64,000 nt of DNA from DASQUK01 sp963813485 (GCA_963813485.1 CAWEZE010000011.1:1-64000); one strand, 5' to 3'; counted from the stretch's first letter, positions 44,521-54,630 are shown. Made by a program: numbers and translations. The notes: generated from the sequence alone by a model not told the origin.

Positions 44521-46330
44521 CTACCAGCTGCCGCCGCCGCCCCCTCCTGCACCGCCGCCGACCCCGCCGCCGCCGAAGCCCCCGCCGATGCCCCCGCCGC
44601 CGCTCGACGAGGGCGCGGTGGCCGCCGAAGTGGTGGACGCCAGCAGCAGCGGGGCCATGTAGGCGTAGGACAGGCCGGCGGTCTCGGGCGCGATCGAGGC
44701 CGCCGAGACGGCCCGCTGCCAGCGGTCGATCTCGCCCAGGGCCACCGCCCAGGCGGTGTACTCCCGCAGCACCCCGCGCTTGGCCGCCTCCTCGGCGTGG
44801 TACGCCTCCGACCCCGCCAGGAACCGGCGGAACGACTCGACCCGCAGCCAGGCCGCCGAGCCCGCCGGCGTGCGGACCCGCAGCTCCCAGGCCCGCAGCG
44901 CCGCCGCCAGCCCGGCGCCCGCCACGGCCCCGCCCGCCGCGGCCAGGACGAGCCAGGCCGGCCCCCTTTGGTTCGCCAGCCAGCCGCCGGCGGCCGCACC
45001 CAGCGTCCCCACCACCACGCCGATGATGCCCAGCACCCGGGCCGTCACCTTGCGGGCGCCGCCGCCGGGATCCCACATCCCGCTGGTGTCGCGCCAGGCC
45101 TGCAACTGTCCCTCGAGATGCTGCCAGGCTCGGGCGAAATCCGAGTCGTAGCCGCCCAGATCGACCTCGTCACGGCCGGCAAAGGCGGTGTCGAGGATGG
45201 CGGCGGCATCGGGGGTGCCCTGCCCGGTACGGACCAGGCGGAGATCGTCGCCGCCGGTCCATGGTGTCCAGGCACCGCCCGCACCGCCGGGGTCGGCTCC
45301 GTTGGCGCCGATGTCGATGGTGCCGTCGATCGCCATCTGGATCAGCCAGGCCACCTTGTGCTCGGGCCGCACCTCCTCGGTCAGCACGATGCCACCGTGG
45401 GGCGGGTCGAGTTCGCCCGGCGGCGCGAACTCGGTGGTGGCCATGGCCGCGAGCTCCTCCTGGTCGACGCGCGTCCAGCTCGTCGACGCGTCGGGACCCG
45501 CCCACGCGGCGTCGGCCGGCCCTCCCGCGCCGACCCGCTCGCGTCCTGCCGCGCCGTACCAGCCAGGCCGTCGATCCCGCCGCCAGCAGCGCCCCGGCCG
45601 CGGCGGTGCCCGCGGGCGGCGCGAGCCCGGTCCCGGGGTCGTCGGGCGGTGTGGCCGGCGGCTCGGGTGGCGCCGGCGGCGTCGCCAGGTCGCTGCTGGT
45701 CCGCGCTTCGATCGATACGCCCTCGCCTGGGTCGAGGTCATCCACCGTGGTGACCAGGTGACCGGGAGCGACTTCCCGGACCTCGCAGCCGCCCTGGGAG
45801 CCGGTGACGCCCGTCGAGCAGGTGGCGTCGAGCAGCTCGAACGGGGCGACCACGTGGATCTCGGCCTCCTCGATGGGGACCTCCCAGCTGACCCCGACCG
45901 CCTCCCAGTCGAGCGTCGTGCTCCGGACCACGCCGGGCAGCGGGTAGTCGATGCGGTAGCGGTGGCGGCCCGAGACGGTGACGTTGGGGTCGCCGATCCG
46001 GATCCTTGCGCCCTCACGGCCCTCGATTGCCTCGGGCGTCACCTGGATGGCGTCGGGGGCGTCGGGCGAGTCGACGGTGATGGGTGCCTGCGGTGAGAGG
46101 TCCGGCACGTCGCGGAAGATGCCGTGCTTCTCACTGAGGGCGCCGAAGTCATAGTCGATCACCTCGGTGATCTGGGCCGATCCGTCGTCTGCCAGTTCCG
46201 CGGACGTCCACAGGCGTTCGACCCGCTCGGTGTCGCCGGCGACGGCGCCGACCAGCGCCACCGCCCCGACGACCAGGCTGCCGCCGGCCATGAGCGCCAA
46301 ATCGAGCCTTCGGCGGCTGCTCGTCCGCAT
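44521..46330 (-). CDS. DUF2207 membrane protein, single frameshift
   Basis: From ATG 46330. The N-terminus has an anchor (LALMAGGSLVVGAVALVGAV) and an exported beta domain (VIDYDFGALSEKHGIFRDVP, SGRHRYRIDYPLPGVV, EIHVVAPFELLDATCSTGV). The frame breaks near 45545-45555; the next frame resumes with EERP-type cytoplasmic text EFAPPGELDPPHGGIVLTEE, IQMAIDGTIDI, two more hydrophobic helices and the Gly-rich end GGGGIGGGFGGGG...SW, the classic DUF2207 tail. Full length is about 600 residues. The family is exported/membrane and of unknown function. It is transcribed towards the ABC permease gene. Confidence 0.85.
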
Positions 46331-46387
46331 GGCGCTCGAAGGTAGCTCCCGCCCGCCGGCCGGATGACGGCGGCGGGCTCTGGGGAG

Positions 46388-46906
46388 TCAGTCCTCCGAC
46401 GGGGTCCGCACCACCACGACCGGGCAGGGAGCGTGCTGCACGCATGCCATCGCCACCGAGCCGACCATCAGCCGGCTGAGACCCGTGCGCCCGTGGGAGC
46501 CGACCACCAGCAGGTCCGCCGATTCGGCCACCTCGACCAGCGTCAGCGCCGCGCCGCCGGGCAGGATCGTGCGCATGACCTCGGGAGGTCGGCTGTCCAT
46601 CTCGGCCAGCGCGGCGTCGACGATCTCGTCCACCGACGCCCGCGCGACGGCGTCGATCTCGCCCTCATTCGCACGCAGGCGCAGGGTGGCGCCGAAGGGC
46701 AGCGCCGACATCGGCGGCGCCCAGGCGTGCACCACCTCCACGGTCGCCTGCCGCAGGACGCCCTCCTCCAGGGCCCAACGCAGCGCCGCGGCCGCCTGCC
46801 CGGAGTCGTCGATGCCCACGACGATGCGCCCGCGGACGGGCTCGGCGTCACCCTCGGGCATCGAGGGCGTCGCAGTGTCGGTGGTCGGGTCGGGGTCGAG
46901 CGCCAT
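46388..46906 (-). CDS. Universal stress protein (UspA family)
   Basis: 172 residues. IVVGIDDSGQAAAALRWALE opens the fold; GSHGRTGLSRLMVGSVA near the C-terminus is the ATP-binding G-x2-G-x9-G-S motif, so it is of the nucleotide-binding subgroup. It is cytoplasmic, often induced by stress or hypoxia in actinobacteria. It lies 57 bp from the DUF2207 start and is divergent from the amidohydrolase gene. Confidence 0.93.
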   Translation of the reverse strand: MALDPDPTTDTATPSMPEGDAEPVRGRIVVGIDDSGQAAAALRWALEEGVLRQATVEVVHAWAPPMSALPFGATLRLRANEGEIDAVARASVDEIVDAALAEMDSRPPEVMRTILPGGAALTLVEVAESADLLVVGSHGRTGLSRLMVGSVAMACVQHAPCPVVVVRTPSED

Positions 46907-46963
46907 CGCTACTTCCTAGCCTCGACAGGGCATCGGCGCCGCACCCTTGCTAGAACCAGCGAC

Positions 46964-47839
46964 ATGACGCCCCCGTCAGACATCGGGATCATCGACACGA
47001 TGATCGGCTTCCCGGCTCGGAACATGCGCAAGCAGTACGCGTTCATCACCCAGCAAACGCACGACAAGGAGTCGAAGGAAGACTTCGAGTTCCCGGTCGA
47101 GTACATGTTCAAGGACGTCCCCGACAAGAAGCTCGACAAGGATGCCGATCCCCTGGACGTCACCCTGCGGGAGATGGACCTCTGGGGCGTCGAGCGGGGC
47201 GTCATCGGCGTGAACGGCGAGATCGGGGAGCGGGCCGTACGCGACCACCCCGACCGGTTCATTCCCCAGCTCTCGGTCGACCCCAACGACGGCATGGACG
47301 CCGTGCGGGCCATCGCCAAGGCGCACGATACCTGGGGGATCAGCTCGATCGGGGTGTTCCCCGCCGGCACGTTCCCGCAAGTGCCGATCAACGACAAGAA
47401 GATGTACCCGCTGTACGCCAAGTGCGTGGAGCTGGGCATCGCCGTGTTCTGCTGCGCCGGCATCCCCGGGCCCCGGCTGCGGTTCGCCTGCCAGCACGTC
47501 GAGCTGATCGACGAGGTCTGCTACGACTTTCCCGAGCTGGTCTTCGTGACCCGGCACGGCTGCGAGCCCTGGGCCGACCTGGCCGTGAAGCTGATGCTCA
47601 AGTGGCCCAACCTCTACTACTCGACCAGCGCCTTCGCGCCGAAGTACTACCCCAAGGCCATCATCGACTACGCCAACACCCGCGGCGCCGACAAGATCAT
47701 CTACGCCGGCTACTTCCCGATGGGTCTGTCGCTCGAGCGCATCATGGGCGAGCTGCCCGGGGTGCAGTTCAAGGACGAGGTGTGGCCCAAGTTCCTGCGG
47801 CACAACGCGGAGAAGGTGCTGGGGCTGTCCACGGTCTGA
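46964..47839 (+). CDS. Amidohydrolase-2/ACMSD-like metal-dependent hydrolase
   Basis: 291 residues from ATG 46964. A TIM-barrel of the amidohydrolase_2 family: IGIIDTMIGFPARNM at the start (the usual metal HxH is replaced, IDTMIG), GVIGVNGEIGERAVRDHPDR, FCCAGIPGPRLRFACQHVEL, VTRHGCEPWADLAVKLMLKW and DKIIYAGYFPMGLSLERIM. Some metal ligands differ from ACMSD, so decarboxylase chemistry is uncertain. Related genes occur in actinobacterial aromatic and lipid degradation. It stands alone; the 230-bp region after it shows no clear gene. Confidence 0.82.
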   Translation: MTPPSDIGIIDTMIGFPARNMRKQYAFITQQTHDKESKEDFEFPVEYMFKDVPDKKLDKDADPLDVTLREMDLWGVERGVIGVNGEIGERAVRDHPDRFIPQLSVDPNDGMDAVRAIAKAHDTWGISSIGVFPAGTFPQVPINDKKMYPLYAKCVELGIAVFCCAGIPGPRLRFACQHVELIDEVCYDFPELVFVTRHGCEPWADLAVKLMLKWPNLYYSTSAFAPKYYPKAIIDYANTRGADKIIYAGYFPMGLSLERIMGELPGVQFKDEVWPKFLRHNAEKVLGLSTV

Positions 47840-48067
47840 GCTGCGCTTCGCTCATGCCGGGTCGAGCCGCATTACGGGGATTCGCACTCGTGGTCGTGCT
47901 GGGGGTGCCGGACGCCTAGTGGCCCATGGCGATCCTGCGGCAATCCGTTCCCAGTTGGGTCTCGACGGGATCGGGATCGCCGCCGCGGCCCGCGATGGGC
48001 TCCGGCGCGTCGGCCATCGGGCGGGGTTTGGTGACCTGAGCAGCGCGTCCGCCATGCTCTAGGGCCG

Positions 48068-48307
48068 ATGGACAAACGACTGGTGGTGCGCTGGGCAGCT
48101 CTGGGGTCGGCGGTGGTGGCGGTTCTGGCACTCTCCGCCTGCGGAGACGACGACGAGGGCCCGATCCCCCAGACCGGCATCCGTGAGACGACGACCACCG
48201 GGGCCTCGACGCCGACCACCACGGCTCCGGAGTCCACGACCACGACGGCCGCGACCTCCACCACGACGGCGTCGACGTCCACCACGACGACTGCCCCGGC
48301 TGCCTGA
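48068..48307 (+). CDS. Small lipoprotein with Thr-rich tail
   Basis: 79 residues. A lipoprotein signal peptide (VVAVLALSAC, lipobox LSAC) is followed by a short acidic segment and a Thr/Ser-rich tail of ~45 residues (ETTTTGASTPTTT...). The mature protein is mostly low-complexity, probably extended and exposed outside the membrane. Similar Thr-rich text ends the wall hydrolase at 36337. No domain is recognised. Confidence 0.7.
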   Translation: MDKRLVVRWAALGSAVVAVLALSACGDDDEGPIPQTGIRETTTTGASTPTTTAPESTTTTAATSTTTASTSTTTTAPAA

Positions 48308-48576
48308 CCTGCCGCGCACCGGCGAACGGATCCGCCGGCGAAGCCGATAAGGTTGACGGATCACTCGCCGGCGCCGCCGGCAGCAGTCGGCGCTGAAACG
48401 CCGATGGGGCCATTCGAGACATCAGTTCGAGTTGGCCTACCCCACCTAGCGGTCGCGGACTGATCATCTGGTCCGTGGCAAGCGTTGCTGTGCTTCCCGC
48501 TCTTGGCGCCTACGGCGCCGGGCCGCTCGGGCCACGGCTGCGCTGTTCGCGCAGCGTCAGTTCGATCGGAGTCCCG

Positions 48577-50023
48577 TTGTCCCTCAATTTCGCCGACCTC
48601 GGCGTGCCCGCGCCCCTGTGCGCCACCTTGGCCCGCCACGGCATCGCCGAGCCGTTCCCCATCCAGGCCGCCTCGCTGCCCGACGCCCTCGCCGGCCGCG
48701 ACGTCGCGGGCAAGGCCCCGACCGGATCGGGCAAGACGCTCGCCTTCGGCCTCACCATCGCCGCCCGCGTCGCGAGGCTGCCGGCGCCGCAGCCACGACG
48801 CCCCTGGGCCCTCGTGCTGGTGCCCACACGTGAGCTGGCCGCCCAGGTGCAACGCGATCTGGAAGGCGTGATCGACCAGCACCACTCCGGCCCGGTCGCA
48901 GCCATCTACGGCGGGGTCGGCTACGGGCCGCAGCGCAAGCTGCTGGCGCGCGGCGTCAGCGCGGTCGTCGCCTGCCCGGGACGACTCGAGGACCTGGTGG
49001 CCAGCGGTGACGTCCGCCTCGACGGGGTCGAGCTGGTGGTGGTCGACGAAGCCGATCGCATGGCCGACATGGGATTTCTGCCGGCGGTACGTCGGCTGCT
49101 CGACCTCACGCCCGCTCAGCCGCCAGACCCTGCTCTTCTCGGCAACGCTCGATCGCGACGTCGACGCCCTGGTCAGCCGCTATCAGCGTGATCCCGTGCA
49201 GCACGTGGCGGGCGACACCACCGGCGACGGTGCCGAGGTTACGCACCTGTTCTGGACCGTCGACCAGCCTGGGCGGGTGGCGCTGACAGCCGACATCGTC
49301 GGCCGCACAGGGCCCACCATCGTGTTCTGTCGCACCCGCCATGGCGTCGACCGCGTCGCCCGCCAGCTCCGGCAGGCCGGGGTCAAGGCGGAGGCCATAC
49401 ACGGTCGGCGCACCCAGTCGGAGCGTCACCACGCGCTGCGCTCGTTCTCCAGCGGCAAGTCCCCGGCGCTGGTGGCGACCGACGTCGCCGCCCGCGGCAT
49501 CCACGTCGACGGTGTGGCGTGCGTGGTCCACTTCGACCCCGCGGGCGACGCCAAGGACTACGTCCACCGCTCGGGGCGAACGGGTCGCGCCGGGGCCGCC
49601 GGCGTGGTCGTCTCGCTCGTGACGCCCGGCACCCGCCAGGCCGTCCGCAGCTTGCAGCGGGATCTGGAACGCACGGAGCCGATCGAGGCGCCCGAACCCG
49701 ACCGTCTCGTCAGGTGGGGCCGGCGCGCCGCGGTGCCGGCGGCCGCACCGGGTTCACCGGAACGTTCGCCCGCGCCTCGCCGTCATGCCCGAGATCGCCG
49801 CGTGGCGGCCCGGCGGGACGACCGGCGGTTGACCGGGACCGTGAAGTCGTTCCATCCCTCCCGGGGCTACGGGTTCATCGTCAGGCGAGGGGCAGCCGAC
49901 GTGTTCGTCCATGTCTCCAGCCTGGGCGGTCGACACCGGACGCTCGAAGCCGGCCAGCGGGTCCGGTTCGAGGTGGCACCCGGTCGGCGTGGTCAGCAGG
50001 CAGTCAACGTCCAGCCCGTCTGA
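48577..50023 (+). CDS. DEAD-box RNA helicase with C-terminal cold-shock domain, single frameshift
   Basis: TTG 48577 has GGAG nearby and directly precedes the Q motif SLNFADLGVPAPLCATLARH; a GTG at 48475 would add a poor N-terminus. Motif I is APTGSGKT, Ia PTRELAAQV, II VVDEADRM. Near 49110-49122 the frame breaks, and the second frame continues with RQTLLFSATL (III), motifs to HRSGRTGRAG (VI). After ~60 basic residues a cold-shock domain closes the protein (GTVKSFHPSRGYGFIVRRG, VFVHVSSL with RNP-1 GYGFI and RNP-2 VFVH). Helicase plus CSD should remodel or chaperone RNA, perhaps in the cold. The frameshift is probably an error. Confidence 0.88.
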
Positions 50024-50146
50024 CGAACGCGCCGCCGGCGCTGGCCGTAGTCGCAAAGTTCGCCCGAGCACACGCGGTCGATACGACATAGCGTGTGGGC
50101 ACCTGGCCGGCGCTCTCCCCAGCGTCGCCATAGGGAGGGAGATTCG

Positions 50147-50929
50147 ATGGTGGACGACGATCCCGTCCTGCTCGAGGTGAAAGGCGGCGTGGCCGTCATC
50201 AGCCTGAACAGGCCCGATCAGCACAACATGGTCGGCGATGCCGCCGACGCGCTGTTCTTCCGGTACCTGGACCTGCTCCGCAACGACCGCGACGTGCGGG
50301 TGGTGGTGTGGCGCGGCAACGGTCCCTCGTTCTCGTCGGGGCGCGACCTCGGCGAGCTGCACGACCACCCCGGTGCCACCGACCTCGAGTTCATCGAGCG
50401 CAACCAGTGGCAGACCCGGCTGCTGTACGACTTCCCGGTGCCGATCATCTGCGCGCTCAAGGGCTGGGTCCTCGGCATCCAGCTGGAACGGGCGCTGCTG
50501 TGCGACATGCGGGTGGCCGGCGAGAGCGCGGCGTTGGCCCTGCCGGCGGTCGACCATGGCGTGATCCCGGACTCGGCCGGCGTGGCCAAGCTCTTCGAGA
50601 TCGGTGGAACGGCGCTGGCGCTCGACCTGGCGCTGACGGGCCGGCGGGTAGGGGCCGACGAGGCCCTCCAGCTCGGGTTGGTGATGCAGGTGGTGCCCGA
50701 CGAAGAGCTCGACGAGGTCGTGCTGGGGCTGGCGGAGTCGATCGCCGAGCGCCCGCCGTTGGCGGTGCGGCTGGTCCGGGAGCAGGTGCAGGCGCTGGCG
50801 TCGTCGGACGTGCGGGCGACGCTGCAGCGGGAGCTCATGGGCCAGGCGATGGTGCTGGGGTCGCACGACTACCGGGAGCACTTGCAGGCACGCGCCGAGG
50901 ACCGCGAGCCCCGCTACGAACGCCGCTAG
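50147..50929 (+). CDS. Enoyl-CoA hydratase/isomerase family protein
   Basis: 260 residues from ATG 50147 with GGGAGGGAGA upstream. Crotonase features are VAVISLNRPDQHNMVG, GNGPSFSSGRDLGEL (first oxyanion region) and ALKGWVLGIQLERALLCD (second). The usual Glu pair is not plainly at the standard places, so the exact reaction is open. It begins a run with LapA-like, two SDRs and further lipid-type genes. Confidence 0.85.
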   Translation: MVDDDPVLLEVKGGVAVISLNRPDQHNMVGDAADALFFRYLDLLRNDRDVRVVVWRGNGPSFSSGRDLGELHDHPGATDLEFIERNQWQTRLLYDFPVPIICALKGWVLGIQLERALLCDMRVAGESAALALPAVDHGVIPDSAGVAKLFEIGGTALALDLALTGRRVGADEALQLGLVMQVVPDEELDEVVLGLAESIAERPPLAVRLVREQVQALASSDVRATLQRELMGQAMVLGSHDYREHLQARAEDREPRYERR

Positions 50930-50987
50930 CCGGCGGGGGGCCCGTCAGGTGCTCGTTCCCTGACCCTCTGCGAGGTAGGTTCCCGGC

Positions 50988-51269
50988 GTGGCCTACGAGC
51001 CGGAGAGCAGCGACGTTCCGCTGGGTGAGTCATCGGACGGGCCCGACCTACGGCTGATCACACGACTGTTGGTGGCCGCCGCGGTGGTGGTCCTCGCCAT
51101 CCTGTTCGTCGCGCAGAACAGCGACCGCGTCGAGACGAGCTTCGTGTTCTTCGACGTCACGACCCGCCTGTGGGTCGGGCTGCTGGTGGCGCTCGTCCTC
51201 GGGGCGTTGCTGGGGCAGGCGGCCGAGGTGCTGTGGGAGCGCCGCAAGAAGAGGAGGGCGAGGTCGTAG
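50988..51269 (+). CDS. LapA/DUF1049-domain small membrane protein
   Basis: 93 residues from GTG 50988. Two close transmembrane helices (LLVAAAVVVLAILFVAQNSD, LWVGLLVALVLGALLGQ) with QNSDRVETSFVFFD between them, and a basic end, match the lipopolysaccharide assembly protein A (DUF1049) family. In actinobacteria its role is unknown. It sits between the enoyl-CoA hydratase and SDR genes. Confidence 0.85.
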   Translation: MAYEPESSDVPLGESSDGPDLRLITRLLVAAAVVVLAILFVAQNSDRVETSFVFFDVTTRLWVGLLVALVLGALLGQAAEVLWERRKKRRARS

Positions 51270-51309
51270 CGGACCTTCGCCGCCGCTAGCACGCCTACTC
51301 TGACCACGG

Positions 51310-52098
51310 ATGGCACTGCTGGACGGGAAGGTGGCGCTCGTCTCGGGCGCCGGGCCGGGGCTCGGCCGCGACATCGCGCTGGCCTGCGGCCGCCAGGGTG
51401 CGACGGTCGTGGTGGGGGCCCGCACCGAGGCCAGCGTCGAGGCCATCGCCGCCGAGATCGAGGGGCTGGGCGCCAAGGCACTGGCGCTGCGGCTCGACGT
51501 CTGCGACGCCGACTCGTGCCGGAGCGCGGTGGGGCGGGTGGTGGAGGCCTTCGGCCGCCTCGACGTGCTGGTCAACAACGCTTTCCACGCCGGTGACCGG
51601 ACGCGCTTCGCCGACGCCGACCTCGACGACTGGCGCCGGACCATGGACGTCAACCTGTTCGGCACCCTGCAGCTCACCCAGGCCTGCGTCGGCCCGATGG
51701 CCGATCAGGGCGACGGGCGTGTCGTGATGGTCAACTCGATGTCCGCCGTGCGGATGCGCCCCCGGTTCGGGGCCTACACGGCGTCGAAGGCGGCGCTGGC
51801 GGCGGCCACCAAGATCCTGGCGGTCGAGCTGGGGGCGCAGGGGATCCGGGTCAACGGCGTCCATCCCGGCTACATCTGGGGCGAGAGCGTGGCCATGTAC
51901 TTCGAGCACCTGGCGCGGCAGAAGGGGATCACGCCGGACGAGCAGTACGCCGAGGTGGCGTCGGAGACGGCCCTCGGCTACCTGCCGCCCTCGAGCGAGA
52001 TCGCCGAGGCCGTCGTGTTCTTCGCGTCCGACATGTCCAAGCCCATCACCGGGCAGGCGCTGGGCGTCAACGCCGGCCACTGGCTCCAGGGCTTCTAG
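51310..52098 (+). CDS. Short-chain dehydrogenase/reductase (SDR), copy 1
   Basis: 262 residues. The cofactor loop is ALVSGAGPGLGRDIALACG, NAG is NNAFHAG-like, catalytic Ser in MVNSMSAVRM, and YTASKAALAAATK gives Tyr and Lys. The C-terminal NAGHWLQGF is typical of this actinobacterial subgroup. It oxidises or reduces an alcohol/ketone with NAD(P). The second SDR starts 17 bases later, suggesting a shared pathway, probably acyl or steroid-like. Substrate unknown. Confidence 0.9.
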   Translation: MALLDGKVALVSGAGPGLGRDIALACGRQGATVVVGARTEASVEAIAAEIEGLGAKALALRLDVCDADSCRSAVGRVVEAFGRLDVLVNNAFHAGDRTRFADADLDDWRRTMDVNLFGTLQLTQACVGPMADQGDGRVVMVNSMSAVRMRPRFGAYTASKAALAAATKILAVELGAQGIRVNGVHPGYIWGESVAMYFEHLARQKGITPDEQYAEVASETALGYLPPSSEIAEAVVFFASDMSKPITGQALGVNAGHWLQGF

Positions 52099-52115
52099 GG
52101 GTCGGGGGCCGCGCA

Positions 52116-52910
52116 GTGGCCGGACCGTTCGACGGGCATGCGGCGGTGGTCACCGGGGGTGCCCATGGCATCGGGCGCGCCGTGGCGCGCCGGCTGGCGG
52201 GGGATGGGGCCCGGGTGGCCGTCGTCGACGTCGACGACGCGGCCGGTGGCGAGGTCGCCAGCCAGCTCGGTCAGGGCCACCTCGCGCTCGGTGCCGACGT
52301 CGCCGATTCCGACGCGTTGGCGGCGGCCGTCGAGCGGGCGGCGTCGGCCTTCGGCGGGCTCACGATCCTCGTGAACAACGCCGGGTTCGGGTCGACGAAG
52401 CCGCTGGCCCGGTTCACCGACGCCGAGTTCGCCCGCCTGGTGGCGGTCAACCTCACGGGTGTCTGGCACGGGATCCGGGCGGCGGCGCCCCACCTGCGGG
52501 CCTCCGGCCGCGGGTCGGTGGTCAACGTCGCCGGCACGGTGGCCAGCCGCCCGACCCGGGGCGAGGGGCCCTACGCGGCGGCCAAGGCGGGGGTCGTGGC
52601 GCTCACCCGCACCGCGGCGCTCGAGCTCGCCCCCGAGGTGCGCGTCAACAGCGTGTCGCCCGGGTACGTCGCCACCCGTATGACGCAGGCCGTGCTCGAC
52701 GACGAGGACCGCCGGCGCCGCATCGAGGGCCGGATCCCGCTGGGGCGCGTCGGCGCCGCCGCGGAGGTGGCGGGGGCCGTGGCATTCCTGTGCTCCCCCG
52801 ACGCCGGCTTCGTCACCGGGCACGACCTGATCGTCGACGGCGGCAGCGGCCTGCCCAGCCACCAGTCCGACGAGATGCTCAGGGCCCTGCTCGCCCGCTG
52901 GGACCGGTGA
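52116..52910 (+). CDS. Short-chain dehydrogenase/reductase (SDR), copy 2
   Basis: 264 residues from GTG 52116. Cofactor loop AVVTGGAHGIGRAVARRLA, NNAGFGSTKPL and YAAAKAGVVALTRTA with Tyr and Lys. The catalytic Ser position (13 residues before Tyr in SDRs) is Gly in VVNVAGTVAS, with Thr next to it; this may change or weaken catalysis. The C-terminal SPGYVATRM and DGGSGLPSHQ are SDR-like. It is directly downstream of the first SDR. Confidence 0.85.
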   Translation: MAGPFDGHAAVVTGGAHGIGRAVARRLAGDGARVAVVDVDDAAGGEVASQLGQGHLALGADVADSDALAAAVERAASAFGGLTILVNNAGFGSTKPLARFTDAEFARLVAVNLTGVWHGIRAAAPHLRASGRGSVVNVAGTVASRPTRGEGPYAAAKAGVVALTRTAALELAPEVRVNSVSPGYVATRMTQAVLDDEDRRRRIEGRIPLGRVGAAAEVAGAVAFLCSPDAGFVTGHDLIVDGGSGLPSHQSDEMLRALLARWDR

Positions 52911-52953
52911 ACGCCGGTTCCGCGCCGCGCTCGGGCGTGCCAGGCTCGGGGCC

Positions 52954-53310
52954 ATGGAGCTGTGGCACAACCCCCGCTGTTCGAAGAGCCGCTCGGCCAA
53001 GGCGATCCTCGACGACCGCGGCGTCGCCTACGCGGAGCGCCGCTACGTCGACGACCCGCCCAGCGCCGAGGAGCTCGACGCGGTCCTCGTGGCGCTCGGT
53101 CGCGAGCCGTGGGACATCGCCCGCATGGGCGAGCCGGTGGCCAAGGACCTCGGCCTGCGCGACTGGCCGCACGACCGCCGCCGCTGGATCGAGGCCATGG
53201 TGGCCAACCCGATCCTGATCGAGCGGCCCATCCTGGTGGCCGAGGACGGCCGAGCGGTGTTGGGCCGGCCGCCCGAGGCCGTCGAGGACCTGCTGTCCGC
53301 GAGGCAATAG
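52954..53310 (+). CDS. ArsC-family (Spx/arsenate-reductase-like) protein
   Basis: 118 residues. MELWHNPRCSKSRSAKAILD holds the N-terminal Cys of glutaredoxin-coupled ArsC; PILIERPILVAEDGRAVLG holds the Arg that binds oxyanion. Members reduce arsenate or act as Spx-like regulators. No arsenic efflux gene is nearby, so function is open. It follows the SDR by 43 bp. Confidence 0.87.
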   Translation: MELWHNPRCSKSRSAKAILDDRGVAYAERRYVDDPPSAEELDAVLVALGREPWDIARMGEPVAKDLGLRDWPHDRRRWIEAMVANPILIERPILVAEDGRAVLGRPPEAVEDLLSARQ

Positions 53311-53408
53311 GGTCCGCGCAAGCCCCACCGGGAGGGTCATCCTGCCGGCGCCGCATCTGGCAGACTGCCCGCCCGCTCGACAGCTCGACAGCTCGAGGGG
53401 GACATCAA

Positions 53409-54599
53409 ATGGCGCGACGACGAGGACTCCTCCGTCCTGCGGGCATAGCCCTGGCGGGCCTGATGGTGCTGGCGGGCTGCTCGCCGCTGGTGGTGGACGT
53501 GCGTGTCCTGGCGAGCGACGCCATGGGTGGGCGCGACAACCAGACGGAGGGCTCAGCCCGTGCGCGGCGCTACCTCATCGACCGCCTCGATGACTTCGCC
53601 GTCGGGCTGAACCCATCTGCCCCGGGCACCGACGCCTTCACGCAGGCGTTCGCGGGCGGGACCAATGTCGTGGCGCTGATCCCCGGCGACGAGCTGCCCG
53701 ACGAGTACGTGATCATCGGCGCGCACTACGACCACCTCGGCACCGGCTGTGACAGCGCCGATCCCGCCGACACGATTTGCAACGGCGCGACCGACAACGC
53801 CACCGGCGTGGCGGCGGTTCTCTCGATCGGCGAGCAGCTCGCCCGCGAGCGGCACGGACCCAGCCGGTCGGTGATCCTCGCCTTGTGGGACCGCGAGGAA
53901 GACGGCCTGCTGGGCGCGCGCGCCTGGGTCGCCGACCCGCTCGTGCCCCTGTCGCAGACCGTCGCCTACGTCAACTACGACATCCAAGGGGCCAACATCC
54001 TGCCCAGCCTGCGCACCACCACCTTCGCCATCGGCGCCGAGACCGGCGGCGAACGGCTCACGGCGGCGGTCGGGCGGGCCACCCGGCCCGGACCCCTCGA
54101 CACGCACCAGTTGAGCTGGATCTTCGGCCAGGGTCGGAGCGACTACCTGCCGTTCATCCAGGCGGGGGTGCCGACCGTCTTCTTCTCGGACTCGACCGGG
54201 CCCTGCTACCACACGGCTCAGGACGAGGCCGACATCGTCGACTACCGCAAGCTCCACCAGCAGGTCCGCGACGGCGTCCGGCTGGCGCGTGAGCTCGCCG
54301 GCGGCGACACGGCGCCGGCCTTCGTCCCCGCCACACCCCCGGCGACCTACGACGATGCCGTCGCCCTGCGGGAGGTGGCGGACCGGGCGCTACGGGACCT
54401 CGGCCGCTTCGATGCGAGCCAGCAGGCGGCCCTACTGGCGTTCGACGCCGCCCTCGCCGACATCGTGGCCGCCGGGCCCGACGCGTTCGGCCCCGACGAC
54501 GTCGGCACCGTGCTCTCCGGCGCCGCCAACGCCGTCGACATCTTCACTTCGGGTGACTGCGACGGATTCACACACCCCGGAGGGCCGCGCCGGCCGTGA
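53409..54599 (+). CDS. M28-family metallopeptidase, predicted lipoprotein
   Basis: 396 residues from ATG 53409. A lipobox LAGC follows a short signal peptide (GIALAGLMVLAGC). The M28 two-zinc site shows as GAHYDHLGTGCDSADP (His, Asp), GATDNATGVAAVLSI (Asp), DREEDGLLGARA (Glu), NYDIQGANIL (Asp) and GPCYHTAQDEADI (His). M28 enzymes are aminopeptidases or carboxypeptidases. It should act outside the membrane. The acyl-CoA dehydrogenase gene starts 31 bp after its stop. Confidence 0.9.
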   Translation: MARRRGLLRPAGIALAGLMVLAGCSPLVVDVRVLASDAMGGRDNQTEGSARARRYLIDRLDDFAVGLNPSAPGTDAFTQAFAGGTNVVALIPGDELPDEYVIIGAHYDHLGTGCDSADPADTICNGATDNATGVAAVLSIGEQLARERHGPSRSVILALWDREEDGLLGARAWVADPLVPLSQTVAYVNYDIQGANILPSLRTTTFAIGAETGGERLTAAVGRATRPGPLDTHQLSWIFGQGRSDYLPFIQAGVPTVFFSDSTGPCYHTAQDEADIVDYRKLHQQVRDGVRLARELAGGDTAPAFVPATPPATYDDAVALREVADRALRDLGRFDASQQAALLAFDAALADIVAAGPDAFGPDDVGTVLSGAANAVDIFTSGDCDGFTHPGGPRRP

Positions 54600-54630
54600 C
54601 CCAGCGTCGCCCACCTGCCACGCTGGTCGG

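Noticed and set aside
41775..44999. A 1074-residue minus-strand reading frame over the second permease
   Set aside because: It is antisense to a clear FtsX permease and consists of Arg/Gly/His-rich text without motifs, the usual shadow in high-GC DNA.
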